Assembly (NCBI RefSeq): GCF_012273895.1
Contig: NC_052102.1
Coordinates: forward strand, 10,534,002-10,598,001
Origin: Zerene cesonia
Lineage: Eukaryota > Arthropoda > Insecta > Lepidoptera > Pieridae
Direction: 5' to 3'
Length of the DNA stretch: 64,000 bases
Shown here: piece by piece, positions 1 to 11,662 of the stretch
Position numbering within the stretch: the stretch's first letter is position 1
How the letters are laid out: every line of letters begins with the position of its first letter
Notes under the pieces: model-generated
Database searches by the model: none
The model's input: the letters and a program-made list of their open reading frames with translations, nothing else
What the model was told of the DNA's origin: nothing
Program-made: the position numbers and the translations under genes

Positions 1-548
1 TTTATCAGAAAGTCCAGAAATTTTAGAAACTGCCTTCTCATATTACTATAAGCATAATTTGTTAATTCAAAACTGTTCTGATAAACGCAGCTGACAGAAG
101 GAATTATTAAATTCAGCTAATCTTTATCAATTTTAGTCCTTCCCTTATACAATGTTAGTGTCAATATAAGTTATATTTATTGTTTATTAGCAAGTAATAC
201 ATTATGAACATAGCTATAAGGTAACTTTGCTAACACTATATTATTCATATTCAATATCTTATGTAATATAATACATATTGATGGATATAATAAAATTTAC
301 AAGAAAATAAATCATGATTTTTTTATATCTACTGCTTAGACTTATTATAAACAATGAAATAGCATAAAATTATCAGCTGTCTCAATCCAAGAGTACAAGA
401 TTGTGTTAGTGGGTGCTACAAATGGCATTTAACTTAATATATGAATGATTTTGTATACAATAGCCTGCTTTTGAATTTAATTTTCTTTTTAAAAGGAAGT
501 TGATCTGTTATTCAAGTAATGCAGAATGATGACTCATATAGGACCTAC
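1..548 (-). other. PREB intron 2 (partial)
   Basis: This AT-rich stretch follows the PREB exon 2 donor on the minus strand. I see no open stretch in it resembling the next WD40 exon, so the remaining PREB exons probably lie beyond the window edge. Confidence 0.6.
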
Positions 549-1171
549 CCAAAGTCAGTTTGCACACTATCACTGGGCCGGATTTCAAATGATATTCGCT
601 TCTCAGTTGTATTGCAATTACTATCCATTTTAGAAATATTATCATTCTCGGAAACCGTTCGGCGGCGACGACGTACAAGACCGTTTTCCGCGCGAAAACT
701 ACCTCGCCTCATCTCCGCAGCATCCACCATCCGAATATTCACTTTATACAGCTGGCAGTGGCTCTCCTGCCCAGCTGCCAGGTATATTTTATTCTGCACA
801 CTACGAACGGAACAATTCATCACAACATTCGGCCCGGTTTCATGCCTCATTACTTCTTCTGCCACAAATCTGGTACCATTGTGCGAGAGTTCAAATATTT
901 CCTAAAAAATAAATTCAATGTTTTAGACGGTGAATGCTTAAAATTGGAAATCGTTGCAATCGATAAGCTGGTACTGAAATTATTGACGCGTTGCTTCTTT
1001 TAAATGATACTGCATAATGCAATGACGTATACATACAAATCCATTCGCGACGCCCGTATTTGATGCTCCACCGCCACCAGCTATGATTACATGTCGATTC
1101 GTGAGGGTTTGAAGAGTGTAAAGGGGAAAATCGACCTTCGCAAGAAGACCATCGCATCTATTGCGAGACAT
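549..1171 (-). CDS. PREB: PREB / Sec12 homologue, 5' part only
   Basis: This is the N-terminal part of a WD40 protein of the ER membrane. By family knowledge, PREB (yeast Sec12) is the exchange factor for the GTPase Sar1 and starts COPII coat assembly. Exon 1 is 1171-1037 (45 codons, ending ANGF, donor GTATGT). Exon 2 is 901-549 (117 codons plus 2 nt, starting EIFELSHNG after a TTTTTTAG acceptor, donor GTAGGT). The segment from KVDFPLYTLQTL through IIAGGGGASNTGVANGF matches the first blade of PREB, including the glycine-rich loop that in Sec12 proteins contributes to Sar1 binding. Exon 2 carries a basic patch (VRRRRRTVSEND) and ends TDFG in phase 2. The remaining WD40 blades and the transmembrane anchor are outside the window. 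The start is the first ATG before the conserved block. I am confident of the family; the exon 2 donor is a weaker prediction. Confidence 0.85.
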
Positions 1172-2759
1172 GATGAATTATGGCTATCACTTCCTTCTAT
1201 CAGATGCTGATTCTTAACGAACTAACATTTCCTATTACAATAATTAACAACATTAGTCTTTTATTTATTATAACATCACGAATAAAAACAGGTACGGGCT
1301 AAACAACTGGATAGATTCCTGCAACTTTGAAACTTCCAACATGACAAAAGTCAATTTGACATATTTGACAAGTAACCGATGTTTACAACGAAAGCTATTG
1401 CAAAACATTCTCTAAACGTGTCTAATAAAATAAGGAAATAGCAAGTAAAAGTCTTAGTAAAAAATATGAGGAAAAAGTATGCAAACCAATGATGATCCTA
1501 ATGTCACAATGTAATTTTATTTTAATATAAATAACTTTAATTATTTATCAGCTCCTTGACAGACATCGTAAATGTTACTTATAAGGAAATATGTAAGGTA
1601 AACTATGGAAAAATGTGTCCTTATTTATAAAATGATCTAGGTCATTCTGAGAGAATAGCAAGCAGTTCAAACTTCGCTGGTTTCTCTTTTTACTAAGTCT
1701 TTCATAGAGTTATGACCCATTTTACTTTTTGGCGCACTAGATATTCAGTGGGAAGATACTTTAATTTCAACAATAAAACGACAATACACACTGTACTGTG
1801 CTGTGGTGTGTGCTGTGCTAAGTATATACTCTACAATACAGAGATCAGAAATGCGATTTCTTTACGTGGATAATTTTTATTTTTATACCTTTTATACATT
1901 GGAAAAAATAAAATGGACTTTAAGATTCTAAAATATTTTTATTTTTTACAATTACAATTATACATACACCACTAACATTCTTTTAAATCATTACAAAAAT
2001 TAAAAGATAAAATTAAATAAGATTTTATAGTTCTCATTGAAAGATCTAAATTTTGACAAAAAAAAAACACACTCACCACACTCAAATGCATTACAAAATA
2101 ATTAAAACTTATAAAAAAGATTATGCAATGTATTTTAACAAAAAAACGAAACACCGATGTTGAGATCTTAATTGTGTAAAAACATTCAGTTATTTATTAG
2201 TACCAGATGAATAATAAATATTAGCTTATTATTAAGACCAAAAAATATCCTAAAAAATCCATAATACATATGTAATAGTAATATTTTTATCTTATTTAAG
2301 GCATTTACATGGTTACAAGATTACATCTTTTTTTAGTTTAATTCAAAAGAATTAAAATAAATAATGAATAAATTGGTTCACTTTTAAATTCACAGTTTTA
2401 TAATATGCGTAAAATTTAGTTTTTAATTTAGACACATACTTAATAGCAACTTTTAAAACTACACATTTCAGCTTTTCACTTGAATCTTAATAGGAACTTG
2501 TACTTTACGCCAGAAAAGTATATTTAACTGCTGTGCTATTCCAAATTAATTAATTAGCTATTGCTAAAAAAAGTTTTTGATATGGTAAAATTAGTCCTTT
2601 TCGATATGTTATAAAATTCTTTACTATTATAATTGTGAAATAATTTCTAAGAAATAATTTAAAAACGTAAAATCAAATCTTTGTCTTTTTGCAAAAGTTG
2701 TTTTGTTTAGCTGAGAAAATTCATATGTATTTTCTAAAATTTTTCTGCTGACCAGTTAT
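1172..2759. other. Intergenic, PREB upstream / BTB gene downstream
   Basis: This AT-rich stretch lies between the BTB gene 3' end and the PREB start; both genes are on the minus strand. The PREB promoter must lie in its first part, but I could not pick a convincing initiator. I see no other gene or recognisable repeat. Confidence 0.5.
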
Positions 2760-2765
2760 TTTATT
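2760..2765 (-). terminator. Candidate poly(A) signal of the BTB-PHR gene
   Basis: AATAAA on the minus strand lies about 115 nt after the BTB gene stop codon and about 34 nt beyond a perfect hairpin. It is the nearest canonical signal I noticed. Confidence 0.5.
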
Positions 2766-2798
2766 ACTTGTTCATATCAGCAATCTCGCCTATCCGAG

Positions 2799-2835
2799 AG
2801 TCCACTTTTGGGTAAGCCTTACCCAAAAGTGGACT
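2799..2835. repeat. Perfect 18-bp hairpin with 1-nt loop in BTB gene 3' UTR
   Basis: The arms 2799-2816 and 2818-2835 are exact reverse complements (left arm AGTCCACTTTTGGGTAAG) around a single C. The hairpin begins 44 nt after the BTB gene stop, so it is probably transcribed in that 3' UTR. A T-run follows on the plus strand. Confidence 0.9.
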
Positions 2836-2878
2836 TTTTTTTCTTTATGTTCTATTTGTTCTGGAAGTCACAATCCTT

Positions 2879-5800
2879 CTAGTAGGTGAATATGATGGAC
2901 CGTATGAGCCCATCCCGGACAGAATCAATGCTCTGCCCGATACCGAAGTTGAAGAAAACCGACTCAGCCGCCACTTGCTGCGTGCACGTGCCCATTGGGT
3001 ACCAGCCCACTTTATTGAACACTATCCCCACTTTGTACACCTGTGAAATTTTAAAGACATTAATTGTGATTAAAATATAAATTACGGACCCTATGGTCTG
3101 TAATATATATTTCAACGGTTATGGTTTGCAGTGGATGCCTATTTAAAAGGGTGAATATTTTAGGGATATTTAAGTATGTTCCCCACAAATCAATGTCCAA
3201 CATGTTTTCAGAATTTTGTCACAGAATCGAGTTTTTAACTTGCATTTCTCTACTATTTTACAATGTGTACCTTGTTGCGCTGGATGTAGACGGGGCGGTT
3301 GAAGAGGATGTCGAGCAGGTGGCGGTAGGGCACGCGGCTGGTGTAGTGCGTGTAGGTGAGCCGCGCGCCGTCCGCGTCCAGCAGGTGCGCGTACAGCAGC
3401 TCCGAGTAGCCGCCCGCGCTGCCGCCCGTGCCCGCGTTCTCCTCGCTCGGCGCCTGCGTCGGCACCTGCGCGTGCGCCGGGGCAGCGGGTTGGTACCAAC
3501 TTTAACTCTTCCATATAAATAGCCAATGTAGAAAGAAAGTATGAAAATGAAAATACATTTATTTATACTAGCTAAGAATAAAAAAATATCGTATCGATTT
3601 TGGATACTCTATTGAGACCGGACCCTTCAATGCAATACCGCAAATGAAACACCGTATAAGCGAGATCGTAAAAACAGAAATATTGTCTCTAAAAGAGAAG
3701 GAAGAAAGGAAAATATCAATTGTTACTACTACCGCAAATACAACAACTGCACCACAAAAGTCAAGGCCAGAGGGCCAAGTCTGCTATTTAAGTAAAGTGA
3801 CACACCATTGACCGCCCATTGAAATCCAAATATCATTATTATAAAAGTCATATTCTGAAAAAAAATATCGTAGTCAACAGTATCAGACGTGAAGTGTCTC
3901 ATTGATTCAATTCTTAGCGTTGTCAACGAAATTATGCCATGACATAAGTTTCCCAGGGCGATTTAGTTGCTATTCGATTGCGTTTCAATGGAACACCTTT
4001 TATATAAATATTTTGCAGACTACCAAATCTGTCGAACCATTTGGACACGATGCAATGGAGACAACTAAAGCATTTTCAAATGGGCAGACTTGGAGCCCTG
4101 GTACAATAATAGACTTGGACAATTTATAAATGATTACTTTGGGCATATACAAAATTGATTAATTACACAATTTATCATTTCTGAACTTTCGACCAATTAC
4201 TATTTTTTTTTTCACTTTATCCTCACCTGCACCCCCAGCAAGCAGATGTTCTTGTCCACCATGAAGGTGACGGAGCAGTCCAGCACGCTGGTGTTGAGGC
4301 AGTCGGTCTGCTGCAGCACGGCGCGGCGGCAGTAGATCTTGTGCAGGTCGCCGCCGTGCCGCTCCGTGTGGTCCAGCACCATGCCCAGCACTGGCCACAG
4401 GTCTGCGGGCGAAGTGTGATCGATATCATGGTGACCGAAATGTATGGACTTGTGATCGGTTTAACTAATTTATTTATTTGTTTTGGGACAAGATTTGTAT
4501 AGCAAAAAAACGATTTACTAAAATTAGATGGATTGAAATGAAAGTGACAGAAGAATGTTCAGTTTTCGATCGGAATGTTCACAAAAAAAAAGATATGGCG
4601 GTAAAAAAATTGCCGTGTCAGTTATCTTTTTTATGACTACACAGCCAGAATAACGTTCAGTTTTCGACCAGAATGTTCAGAAAAAAAAATGGCGGGTAAT
4701 TTTTTTTTTTTAGTGACTCACGAAAAAAGTAAAGGGGGTTAGTCGGATACTCACTCTCGTGGCGGGTGGGGCGCGGGTAGGGCGGCAGGCTGGCGGGCGG
4801 CGCGCGGCTGCCCTCGCCCCACACCTGCTCCACCGCCACCGGGCTCGGCGTGTCCACCACGAACGTCGTCATCTGCGGGCGCGCAGCTCTCAGATACGTG
4901 TCTAACGCTACTACTATACTACTTCTGTACGCGTGTAATGTGCCGAATTTTTCAGCATCATTTTTTTTTTATTTGTAAAGGTGGCGTGATAACATGTGAT
5001 CTCTTAGAACTTTTTGAATCCTTGTAAAACAGTTTGAAACGTTTATATGGATATACTTACTTATATCAGATAATCTGATTTACAATATTTGCCTGGGCTA
5101 CTCACTGTAAAAAAAAAACTTAAATTTTGCTGAAAACCGTACAAAAAAACTTTTTAGACGACAGATCGATGACTTTAAATCTGACGATGTTTTGAATATT
5201 TCTACCACCGCTGTATTATTGTACCTTCCCTCCTTCCCTCTTATTTTTAGGTCTAATTTAACCCGACTATGTGTCCAAGCGATAAATCAAACACAAGAAA
5301 ACATTATACATTTATTAACGGTTAACACTTAAAACATTATTATCCATATTCATTTCCAAGATTATTTCCCGATACTCAAACAAGAAAATCAAAGCAGTTT
5401 ACAGAAGATCTATGCACTCACGTTACAAGAAGGTCCGCATCCGATAAGCTGCTTTCTTGGCGTCCTGCACGTGGAGAACCCAGTGGGCATGGGCACATCC
5501 GAGTTGCTGGAGAGGATATTCATCAGAACGGTGAAGGCTTCGGACTCCGTGAGCAAGGAGGACCGAGCTGGTCCCTCTGCGAATTGCTGAGCGGTAAGGG
5601 TGAGGAACCGGATCTTTTTTATCGCACTCCTGAGGGTCGGCTTGTTGTCTGGTGGTCGAGCTGGAAGAATTTTCGATAGGCGTAAGGGTACTCTTTCTTA
5701 ATATTAATACATTTGTGCTTTCGTATGTTTGTTTATGTTTTCCACACTAAAACAACTGGACCGATTTCAACAACTTTTTCACCATTAAAAAGCTGTATCT

Positions 5801-8433
5801 CAACGAGTGCTAATATGCACTACAGGCGAAGCGGGGTCGCACCGCTAGTATATAATATACAGCCTTACGTGACTTGCGCATATTTTTTCTTATCATTAAT
5901 ATTGTCAGACTTGCCTGTATGAAGGATATTCTCCAAACAACAACAACAACAAAAACCAAAAATTATAATATCAAACAAGTAGTTTTCAATTTTATTGTGG
6001 AAAAATGTTCAATAAGCAAATACAAACTCTTAGGTTTCTTATTGTCCGGTGCAGGCGTGGTCTGATCAGCGTCACAAGAGCGGCAAGCCTCCGCCGCTGC
6101 GGCTGGGCTGTTTTCCGCACTGCTCTCCACATTAACGACCTTAACATGACAAAAGTTTCCAATTAACCACCCCAGCTTCTCCATGAAGCTTACCAGTTTG
6201 TGAAGGCTGCCGAACGGTTTGGGGAGCGACCTAGGAGAGCCCAAGTGGCTGGCTTTTACCCACTTATGCATTTTACTAAATACCCAGGTAAAAATAAGCT
6301 TATCAGCTAATCTATGTCTGTGAGAAATTTCATACAGATACGGTAAGCTGTTTTCGCGTATAAGAGCAACAAATATCCATACATCCATCCATACTTACAA
6401 ACTTTTGTGTATATGCTATTAGTGGTATGGGTAAGTTTTCTTTAGCAAATGTTTTTAAAGAAAAACTATAGTATTATTTCAGATAATTGCAACATCAAGA
6501 ATTTTAAAGTGTTAGAACATGAATATGTGTGTAAATGAATACCTGAGAAGTATCTTTAGATGTGGAAGGTCCAGGACTCTCAACTCTCTCATTGGACGGG
6601 CCTTCGTTTGATGGGCTTGCACTTCTTTCTGAATTTTTCTTCTGTTCCATCGCTTTTGAATACCTTTAAATAAACACACTCTTATCAAATTATTAGCATT
6701 TTTTACATGATTTTGTAACTCTACCGCATAGAAAGTAAAAATACCGTAGAAAGTGTTTACTAAAGTGCTCTTTGAAAAAATATGACTTGTATGAATCTTA
6801 TCTGTAAATACAGATGCATATACAATTGTTATATTACTAGATATACTAGTTATAACCTCGGCGTCACTTGCATTGCACCTGGGTGAAAAATAGTATATGT
6901 GCTAATCCAAAATATAATCTATCTCTGTACTAAATTTAATAGAGATATGATATGTTATTTTCTCGTGAAAGAGTAATATTCATCATTTCATGCACTTAAA
7001 TGTTAAATAATATAACTAAAATTGTGTGGTAACAATAACAAAATTAAAAAAAAAACTTTTTTTTTTCAACCTCTTATAATAAAGAAATGTTGTCAAATAT
7101 TTCTATATGGCAACTATGTTAAGTCTATTATATTAAACAATAGGAACCAACCTCACAGCAGCATTGAAGAGATCCATTTCGGAATCGATATTAAGATGAT
7201 CCAAAGAGAACACTGTTATTACTGTATTCAGCTCGACTTCTTCAAAACTACTGTCGTTTAACACCTCTTTTGTGTTGGTACTGATTATCTGAATAGTAGA
7301 CAAATAAATAGATAAAAGAGATTCAATTTATAATATAACTTTGTATTGGTATCCTTTGACTGCATTTAAGAGTATTAGATTTTTAGAAAGCACACAATTT
7401 TTTTTTTATTTGCTGAAGGCTACAAAGATTTTCAGAACATCAGATATAGACAATAATGTTCTGATAAGAAACAATCAAAATAAGAATTGTACTCAAAATT
7501 GTTTTTCAAGTATGTTTTGAGTGAGAAAAGATTGTCAATAAAAATTTTAATTTAAAAAAATGTAGAAGTGCTGGTTTTGTATTATAAACTCATTATGTTA
7601 TCATAATCATAGTATAAAACAAAGTCGCTTTCTATACCTATGTATGCTTAAATCTTTTAAACTACCCGACAGTTTTTTATGAGGTTTTTTTTTAATAGAT
7701 AGTGATTCAAAAGGAAGTAAGTAGTAGTAGTAAGTTATAATACACTTGTTATCTATATAAATAGTCCCCTTTAACAATAATTTCTTCACCAAGTGACTTT
7801 TTTTTTGTTATCCTACACTATGTGAATATTCATATTATTATAGCTGCCTATACAATACTATAAGAAAGATACAAAGCGATAAATTAATTCACCTGTAAAC
7901 ACTTTTCCATAAGAACATTTTCATCAAACAGTCGGGCAAACTCATAAGCCCTGCATGCATTTCTGGGATACAAATCTGACCATAAGTACCGTGTGCATTC
8001 CTTCACCAAATGTGGCAGCATGTACTTTTTTGCACCATAACATAGCTCACATGCTTTATCGAATGAACATAAATTTATGTTTCCTGTGTATATGTATCTG
8101 AAATTTATTATTGTGTGCATTAATAAACATACATGTTGCATGGTTTGTTATATAAACCGTTCTTCATACTTACTCCAATAGATCCTTGAACGCATCAATT
8201 TGAACATCTAAAATGGGTATGGGATCATTCCTTTCTGGCATGCCCCCATAAAACATAGCTTCAAATACGGGCGAGGCCATTGCTAAAATAAGCTTGTGGC
8301 CAGCAATCACTTCCTGGTTGGGCTCACTGCCCACCAGGAAGGTACAATCCGACCACTGACCAGTTTGAAGCAAATATGCTCCTCTTTGCTTCAATTCTGT
8401 ACATTCTAATTGCCAGTCGCTTGGTGCGCCCAT
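2879..8433 (-). CDS. BTB-BACK protein with PHR-like C-terminal domain
   Basis: There are ten exons: 8433-8174, 8097-7893, 7288-7152, 6663-6543, 6139-6028, 5660-5422, 4872-4755, 4402-4227, 3465-3271 and 3040-2879. They total 1725 nt (574 aa), with GT..AG borders and compatible phases throughout. The BTB domain occupies about residues 15-155 (QWSDCTFLVG, AGHKLILAMASPVFEAMF, YIYTGNI), followed by a BACK domain (FARLFDENVLMEKCLQ, SFEEVELNTV, IRFLTLTAQQFAEGPA). BACK is interrupted by about 80 Ser/Pro/Ala-rich residues encoded by exons 4-5. The C-terminal part (CLNTSVLDCSVTFMVDKNIC, YSELLYAHLLDADGARLTY, FNKVGWYPMGTC) looks like a PHR-type beta domain but differs from classical BTBD1/2/3/6 PHR sequences. 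Relatives are usually Cullin-3 substrate adaptors; the substrate here is unknown. Exons 7-9 are strikingly GC-rich compared with exons 1-5. The least certain splice sites are the exon 5 borders. Confidence 0.85.
5696..5848 (+). mobile_element. Helitron-like fragment in BTB gene intron
   Basis: This short non-autonomous element lies between exons 5 and 6 of the BTB gene. It ends with a GC-rich hairpin (GCGGGGTCGCACCGC) and CTAG followed by T, a Helitron-type 3' end. The internal phrase AACTGGACCGATTTCAACAA is typical of such lepidopteran insertions. The 5' end is approximate. Confidence 0.5.
7601..7790 (+). mobile_element. Degenerate Helitron-like fragment
   Basis: It starts TC after A and contains AGTATAAAACAAAGTCGC, which also occurs at about 21287. 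No CTAG terminus survives. It lies in BTB gene intron 2. Confidence 0.45.
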
Positions 8434-9097
8434 TGTGCACGGCTTTTATTCACTCCGTTTCCTTTTAAACTGATGCTTATGTTCGAAACAAATCGTATAT
8501 ATTTATCCCGATGAATAACAACCCCTATATATTACTATATAACTCTACGATAACAACAAATTCTTGAGACATGAAATGTTGTTATTTTTACCACTTCCTT
8601 TGACGATAAGTCAATGTCATTAATGCCAAGTACTTATTTTGTTTTTTCTTATATGGTAATTATGCGTGCAACAAATTAAATAAATATATCTTTAACGTAA
8701 CGGTAACGGTTTGGAACTATTTTGAATTTTCTGATCAAGTGATATGTACTTCTTTTGGTATTGTCAAGTTCCTAAAAAAACACAACAAAAAAGTGAGCAT
8801 TCTGAATCTACAGTTGGTAAATATTTATATCTCATCAGTCAAGATTCGAGTGATATATTTCATATGATGCTACTTTAAGTAGTAGTGATAATAATACTGT
8901 TTCTAATAATTCTGATTTTAGTAAAACGCTAGAAAAAATAAATTCCATAAATGTAATATTATTTGAAATAATATTTCTAAACGTTAATTGTTATGTCAAT
9001 TTCAAATTTCAATATCGATGGCATAGAAATTATGTCAGAACGAATTAGTTTGTGTATTTTCTCATAAATGTAGTTAATAATCAGATAGCGGATCAGA
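8434..9097. promoter_or_regulatory. Shared upstream region of BTB-PHR (-) and OCRL (+)
   Basis: These 664 bp separate two divergent start codons, so both promoters must lie here or in unseen 5' exons. The stretch is AT-rich, and I see no clear TATA box or CpG-dense block. A run near 8696-8712 (AACGTAACGGTAACGG) is locally repetitive. Confidence 0.5.
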
Positions 9098-11662
9098 ATG
9101 AATCACGAAGAAATAAAAGCAGTGGTGCAAGAAAAATTTTTATCCAGTGAGAGAGTTACAGCTTTTTTATCTGATGCAAAAGTGCTCCACCCAGAATGGG
9201 TGAAGAAAGACAGACTTCTCGCTATCGTGGAATACGGGGACGAGAAAGCTGTTTTTTGTTTATTCTCGTCATGCTACCCACCAAAGTCCTTCACCGATTT
9301 ATCGATAGAAATAGTATTGCCTATTGACAACAGTTTCAAGTGTGAAATCGATAATAAACCGTCGGATCCTGAAGCAATCTTGTACCTGAATTTACAATCT
9401 CGTAATGATAAGTTCAAGTTTGAAATTCAAATGACACCGCGCGTTGATAATTTCGTGGATGACCTATTTAGAGGAATAGAAGCTGTAAACAAAATACCGA
9501 CACAACCAGAGTTTGTTTGGCTCAAAAAATACAGTACAAAGGATGAGGAGGATATAATAACTGAAAGCATAATTCTTCCAAGAAGTGGACTGTCCAATAT
9601 GCAGAACTCCGCTCCAGTTGCCATAAGAGAAAGCTTGATAAAAAGGAAGATGAGTGACAAGGAATCAGAGTACACATTTACTAAAAAATTTTCAATTTTC
9701 TGCGGAACTTGGAATGTAAATGACAAATCTCCTGTCATTCCATTGAAAGGGTGGTTAAATGTAGATAAAGAACCACCAGATATATATGCTGTGGGCTTCC
9801 AAGAACTTGACTTATCAAAGGAAACTTTCCTTTTTGATCAAACATTTAGGGAGGATGAATGGTATTGTGCAGTTTTGAATTATGTTGATAAGAGAGCAAA
9901 ATATGTCAAAATTGAGAAAGTGAGACTAGTTGGCATGTTGCTGATTGTCCTAATAAAAGATAAATATTTTCCTTTTGTCCGGAATGTGGTTTGTGACACA
10001 GTTGGTACAGGTATCATGGGTAAAATGGGAAACAAGGGTGGGGTATCTATAAGATTTGATTTTCACAACACATCTATATGCTTTGTGAACTCTCACTTGG
10101 CTGCACATGTTGAAGAATATGAAAGGCGTAATCAAGACTTCAGAGACATATGTAATAGGACAAGGTTTCCGCAGACAAACCAGCAACCCAAAGCTATCAA
10201 AGATCATGATCACATTTACTGGTTGGGAGACCTCAACTATCGAATAACTGAATTAGATCCTATAGCAGTAAAGAAATTTGTCAATGAAAACAATTTTGCT
10301 CCAGTGTTGGAGTGGGACCAGTTAAAGCAACAGCACAAAAACAATAATGTATTTTCTGGATACTATGAAGGACTCATATCTTTCAAGCCAACATATAAAT
10401 ATGATCCAGGGACTGACAATTGGGATTCCAGTGAGAAACACCGAGCTGCAGCTTGGTGTGACAGAATTTTCTGGAAAGGTGATAGAATTACACAACTAGC
10501 ATATAGAAGCCATCCGGCCCTTAATATAAGTGATCACAAACCTGTTTCAGCATTATTTAGCTCTGAAATTAAAATAATTGATGAAGAGAAATACAGGAAA
10601 ATATATGAGGAAGTTATTAAACAACTTGATAAGTTAGAAAATGAGTTAATACCACAAGTGAAGGTTGATGTAACCGAAGTTGATTTTGGCACAGTCAAGT
10701 ATTTAGAATTGCAAGTTAGAACCATAACTATAAAGAATATAGGAAAATTACCAGTTGAATTTGAGTTTATTAAGAAGTTGGATGAAACAAACTTCTGCAA
10801 AGAGTGGCTCATTGTTGAGCCATACAAAAAGTGCATATGTGCTGATGAAACTTGTGAAATACAACTCAAAGTCCTGATCAATAAGACATCTGCTTGTAAA
10901 ATGAATGCAGGGACAGACAAGCTGTATGACATTTTGGTGTTACATTTATATGGGGGTAAGGATATATTTATCACAGTTAACGGAACTTACCAAAGAAGTT
11001 GTTTTGGCTGTTCCATTGAAGTGCTTGTTAATTTAAACATGCCTATAAGAGAGGTTCCTGTGGGAAAACTAATTGAGTTGGAGAATAAGAGAGACCAGTG
11101 TGTTTCCAACCAATCAACTTACTCTATACCAAAGGAAATATGGTTTTTAGTTGACCATATTTATTTGCATGGGTTGAAAGAGCCAAACTTGTTTGAGCAG
11201 CCTGGATTACATTCAGAAGTCTTGCAAATAAGGGACTGGTTAGACAGTGGATCAATCGACCCTATTCCAGGCAGTATACATTCAGTTGCAGAGGCTCTGC
11301 TGTTACTTCTAGAAAGTACAGCAGATCCAATCATCCCTTACAATCTACAGTCTATCTGCCTAAGAGCTTCAGCAAATTACTTACAATGCAAACAAATTAT
11401 AATGGAATTGCCAGAATTCAGAAAAAATGTTTTCCTTTATCTGTGTGAATTTTTGCAAGAAGCGTTGCAACACAGTGCTGAAAATGGACTTGATTCGAAG
11501 ACATTGTCTACACTTTTTGGCGCCATATTTTTAAGGGACAATCCGAATATAGTACAAGAACCCCAGTCTAGAATTAATAAACAGGTCATAGACAAGAAGA
11601 AGGCACAATTTGTCTATCATTTTCTAGTAAATGATCATAGTGACTTAATTTTTTCTAAATAG
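9098..11662 (+). CDS. OCRL: Inositol polyphosphate 5-phosphatase OCRL/INPP5B
   Basis: This 854-aa protein is encoded in one uninterrupted exon. The family removes the 5-phosphate from PI(4,5)P2 and related lipids on endosomes, Golgi and plasma membrane. Visible parts are an N-terminal PH-like region (about 1-150), a 5-phosphatase domain (about 195-490) and an ASH domain (about 520-650) with a RhoGAP-like domain to the end. All 5-phosphatase motifs are intact: FCGTWNVN (201-208), GFQELDL (233-239), GNKGG (311-315), NSHLAAH (331-337), WLGDLNYRI (375-383), AAWCDRIFWKG (451-461) and SDHKPV (478-483). The segment PVGKLIELE corresponds to PVTKLIDLE of the human protein. The RhoGAP-like part lacks the GxxRxSG arginine-finger context, as is known for this family. 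The start ATG precedes a conserved-looking N-terminus. The lack of introns is unusual beside intron-rich neighbours. Confidence 0.95.
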   Translation: MNHEEIKAVVQEKFLSSERVTAFLSDAKVLHPEWVKKDRLLAIVEYGDEKAVFCLFSSCYPPKSFTDLSIEIVLPIDNSFKCEIDNKPSDPEAILYLNLQSRNDKFKFEIQMTPRVDNFVDDLFRGIEAVNKIPTQPEFVWLKKYSTKDEEDIITESIILPRSGLSNMQNSAPVAIRESLIKRKMSDKESEYTFTKKFSIFCGTWNVNDKSPVIPLKGWLNVDKEPPDIYAVGFQELDLSKETFLFDQTFREDEWYCAVLNYVDKRAKYVKIEKVRLVGMLLIVLIKDKYFPFVRNVVCDTVGTGIMGKMGNKGGVSIRFDFHNTSICFVNSHLAAHVEEYERRNQDFRDICNRTRFPQTNQQPKAIKDHDHIYWLGDLNYRITELDPIAVKKFVNENNFAPVLEWDQLKQQHKNNNVFSGYYEGLISFKPTYKYDPGTDNWDSSEKHRAAAWCDRIFWKGDRITQLAYRSHPALNISDHKPVSALFSSEIKIIDEEKYRKIYEEVIKQLDKLENELIPQVKVDVTEVDFGTVKYLELQVRTITIKNIGKLPVEFEFIKKLDETNFCKEWLIVEPYKKCICADETCEIQLKVLINKTSACKMNAGTDKLYDILVLHLYGGKDIFITVNGTYQRSCFGCSIEVLVNLNMPIREVPVGKLIELENKRDQCVSNQSTYSIPKEIWFLVDHIYLHGLKEPNLFEQPGLHSEVLQIRDWLDSGSIDPIPGSIHSVAEALLLLLESTADPIIPYNLQSICLRASANYLQCKQIIMELPEFRKNVFLYLCEFLQEALQHSAENGLDSKTLSTLFGAIFLRDNPNIVQEPQSRINKQVIDKKKAQFVYHFLVNDHSDLIFSK

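Noticed and set aside
3121..3526. Open frames antisense to or shifted against the BTB-PHR exons
   Set aside because: Caused by the GC-rich codons of the true exon 3271-3465.
9427..10974. Minus-strand frames inside OCRL
   Set aside because: Shadows of an intact catalytic protein on the plus strand.
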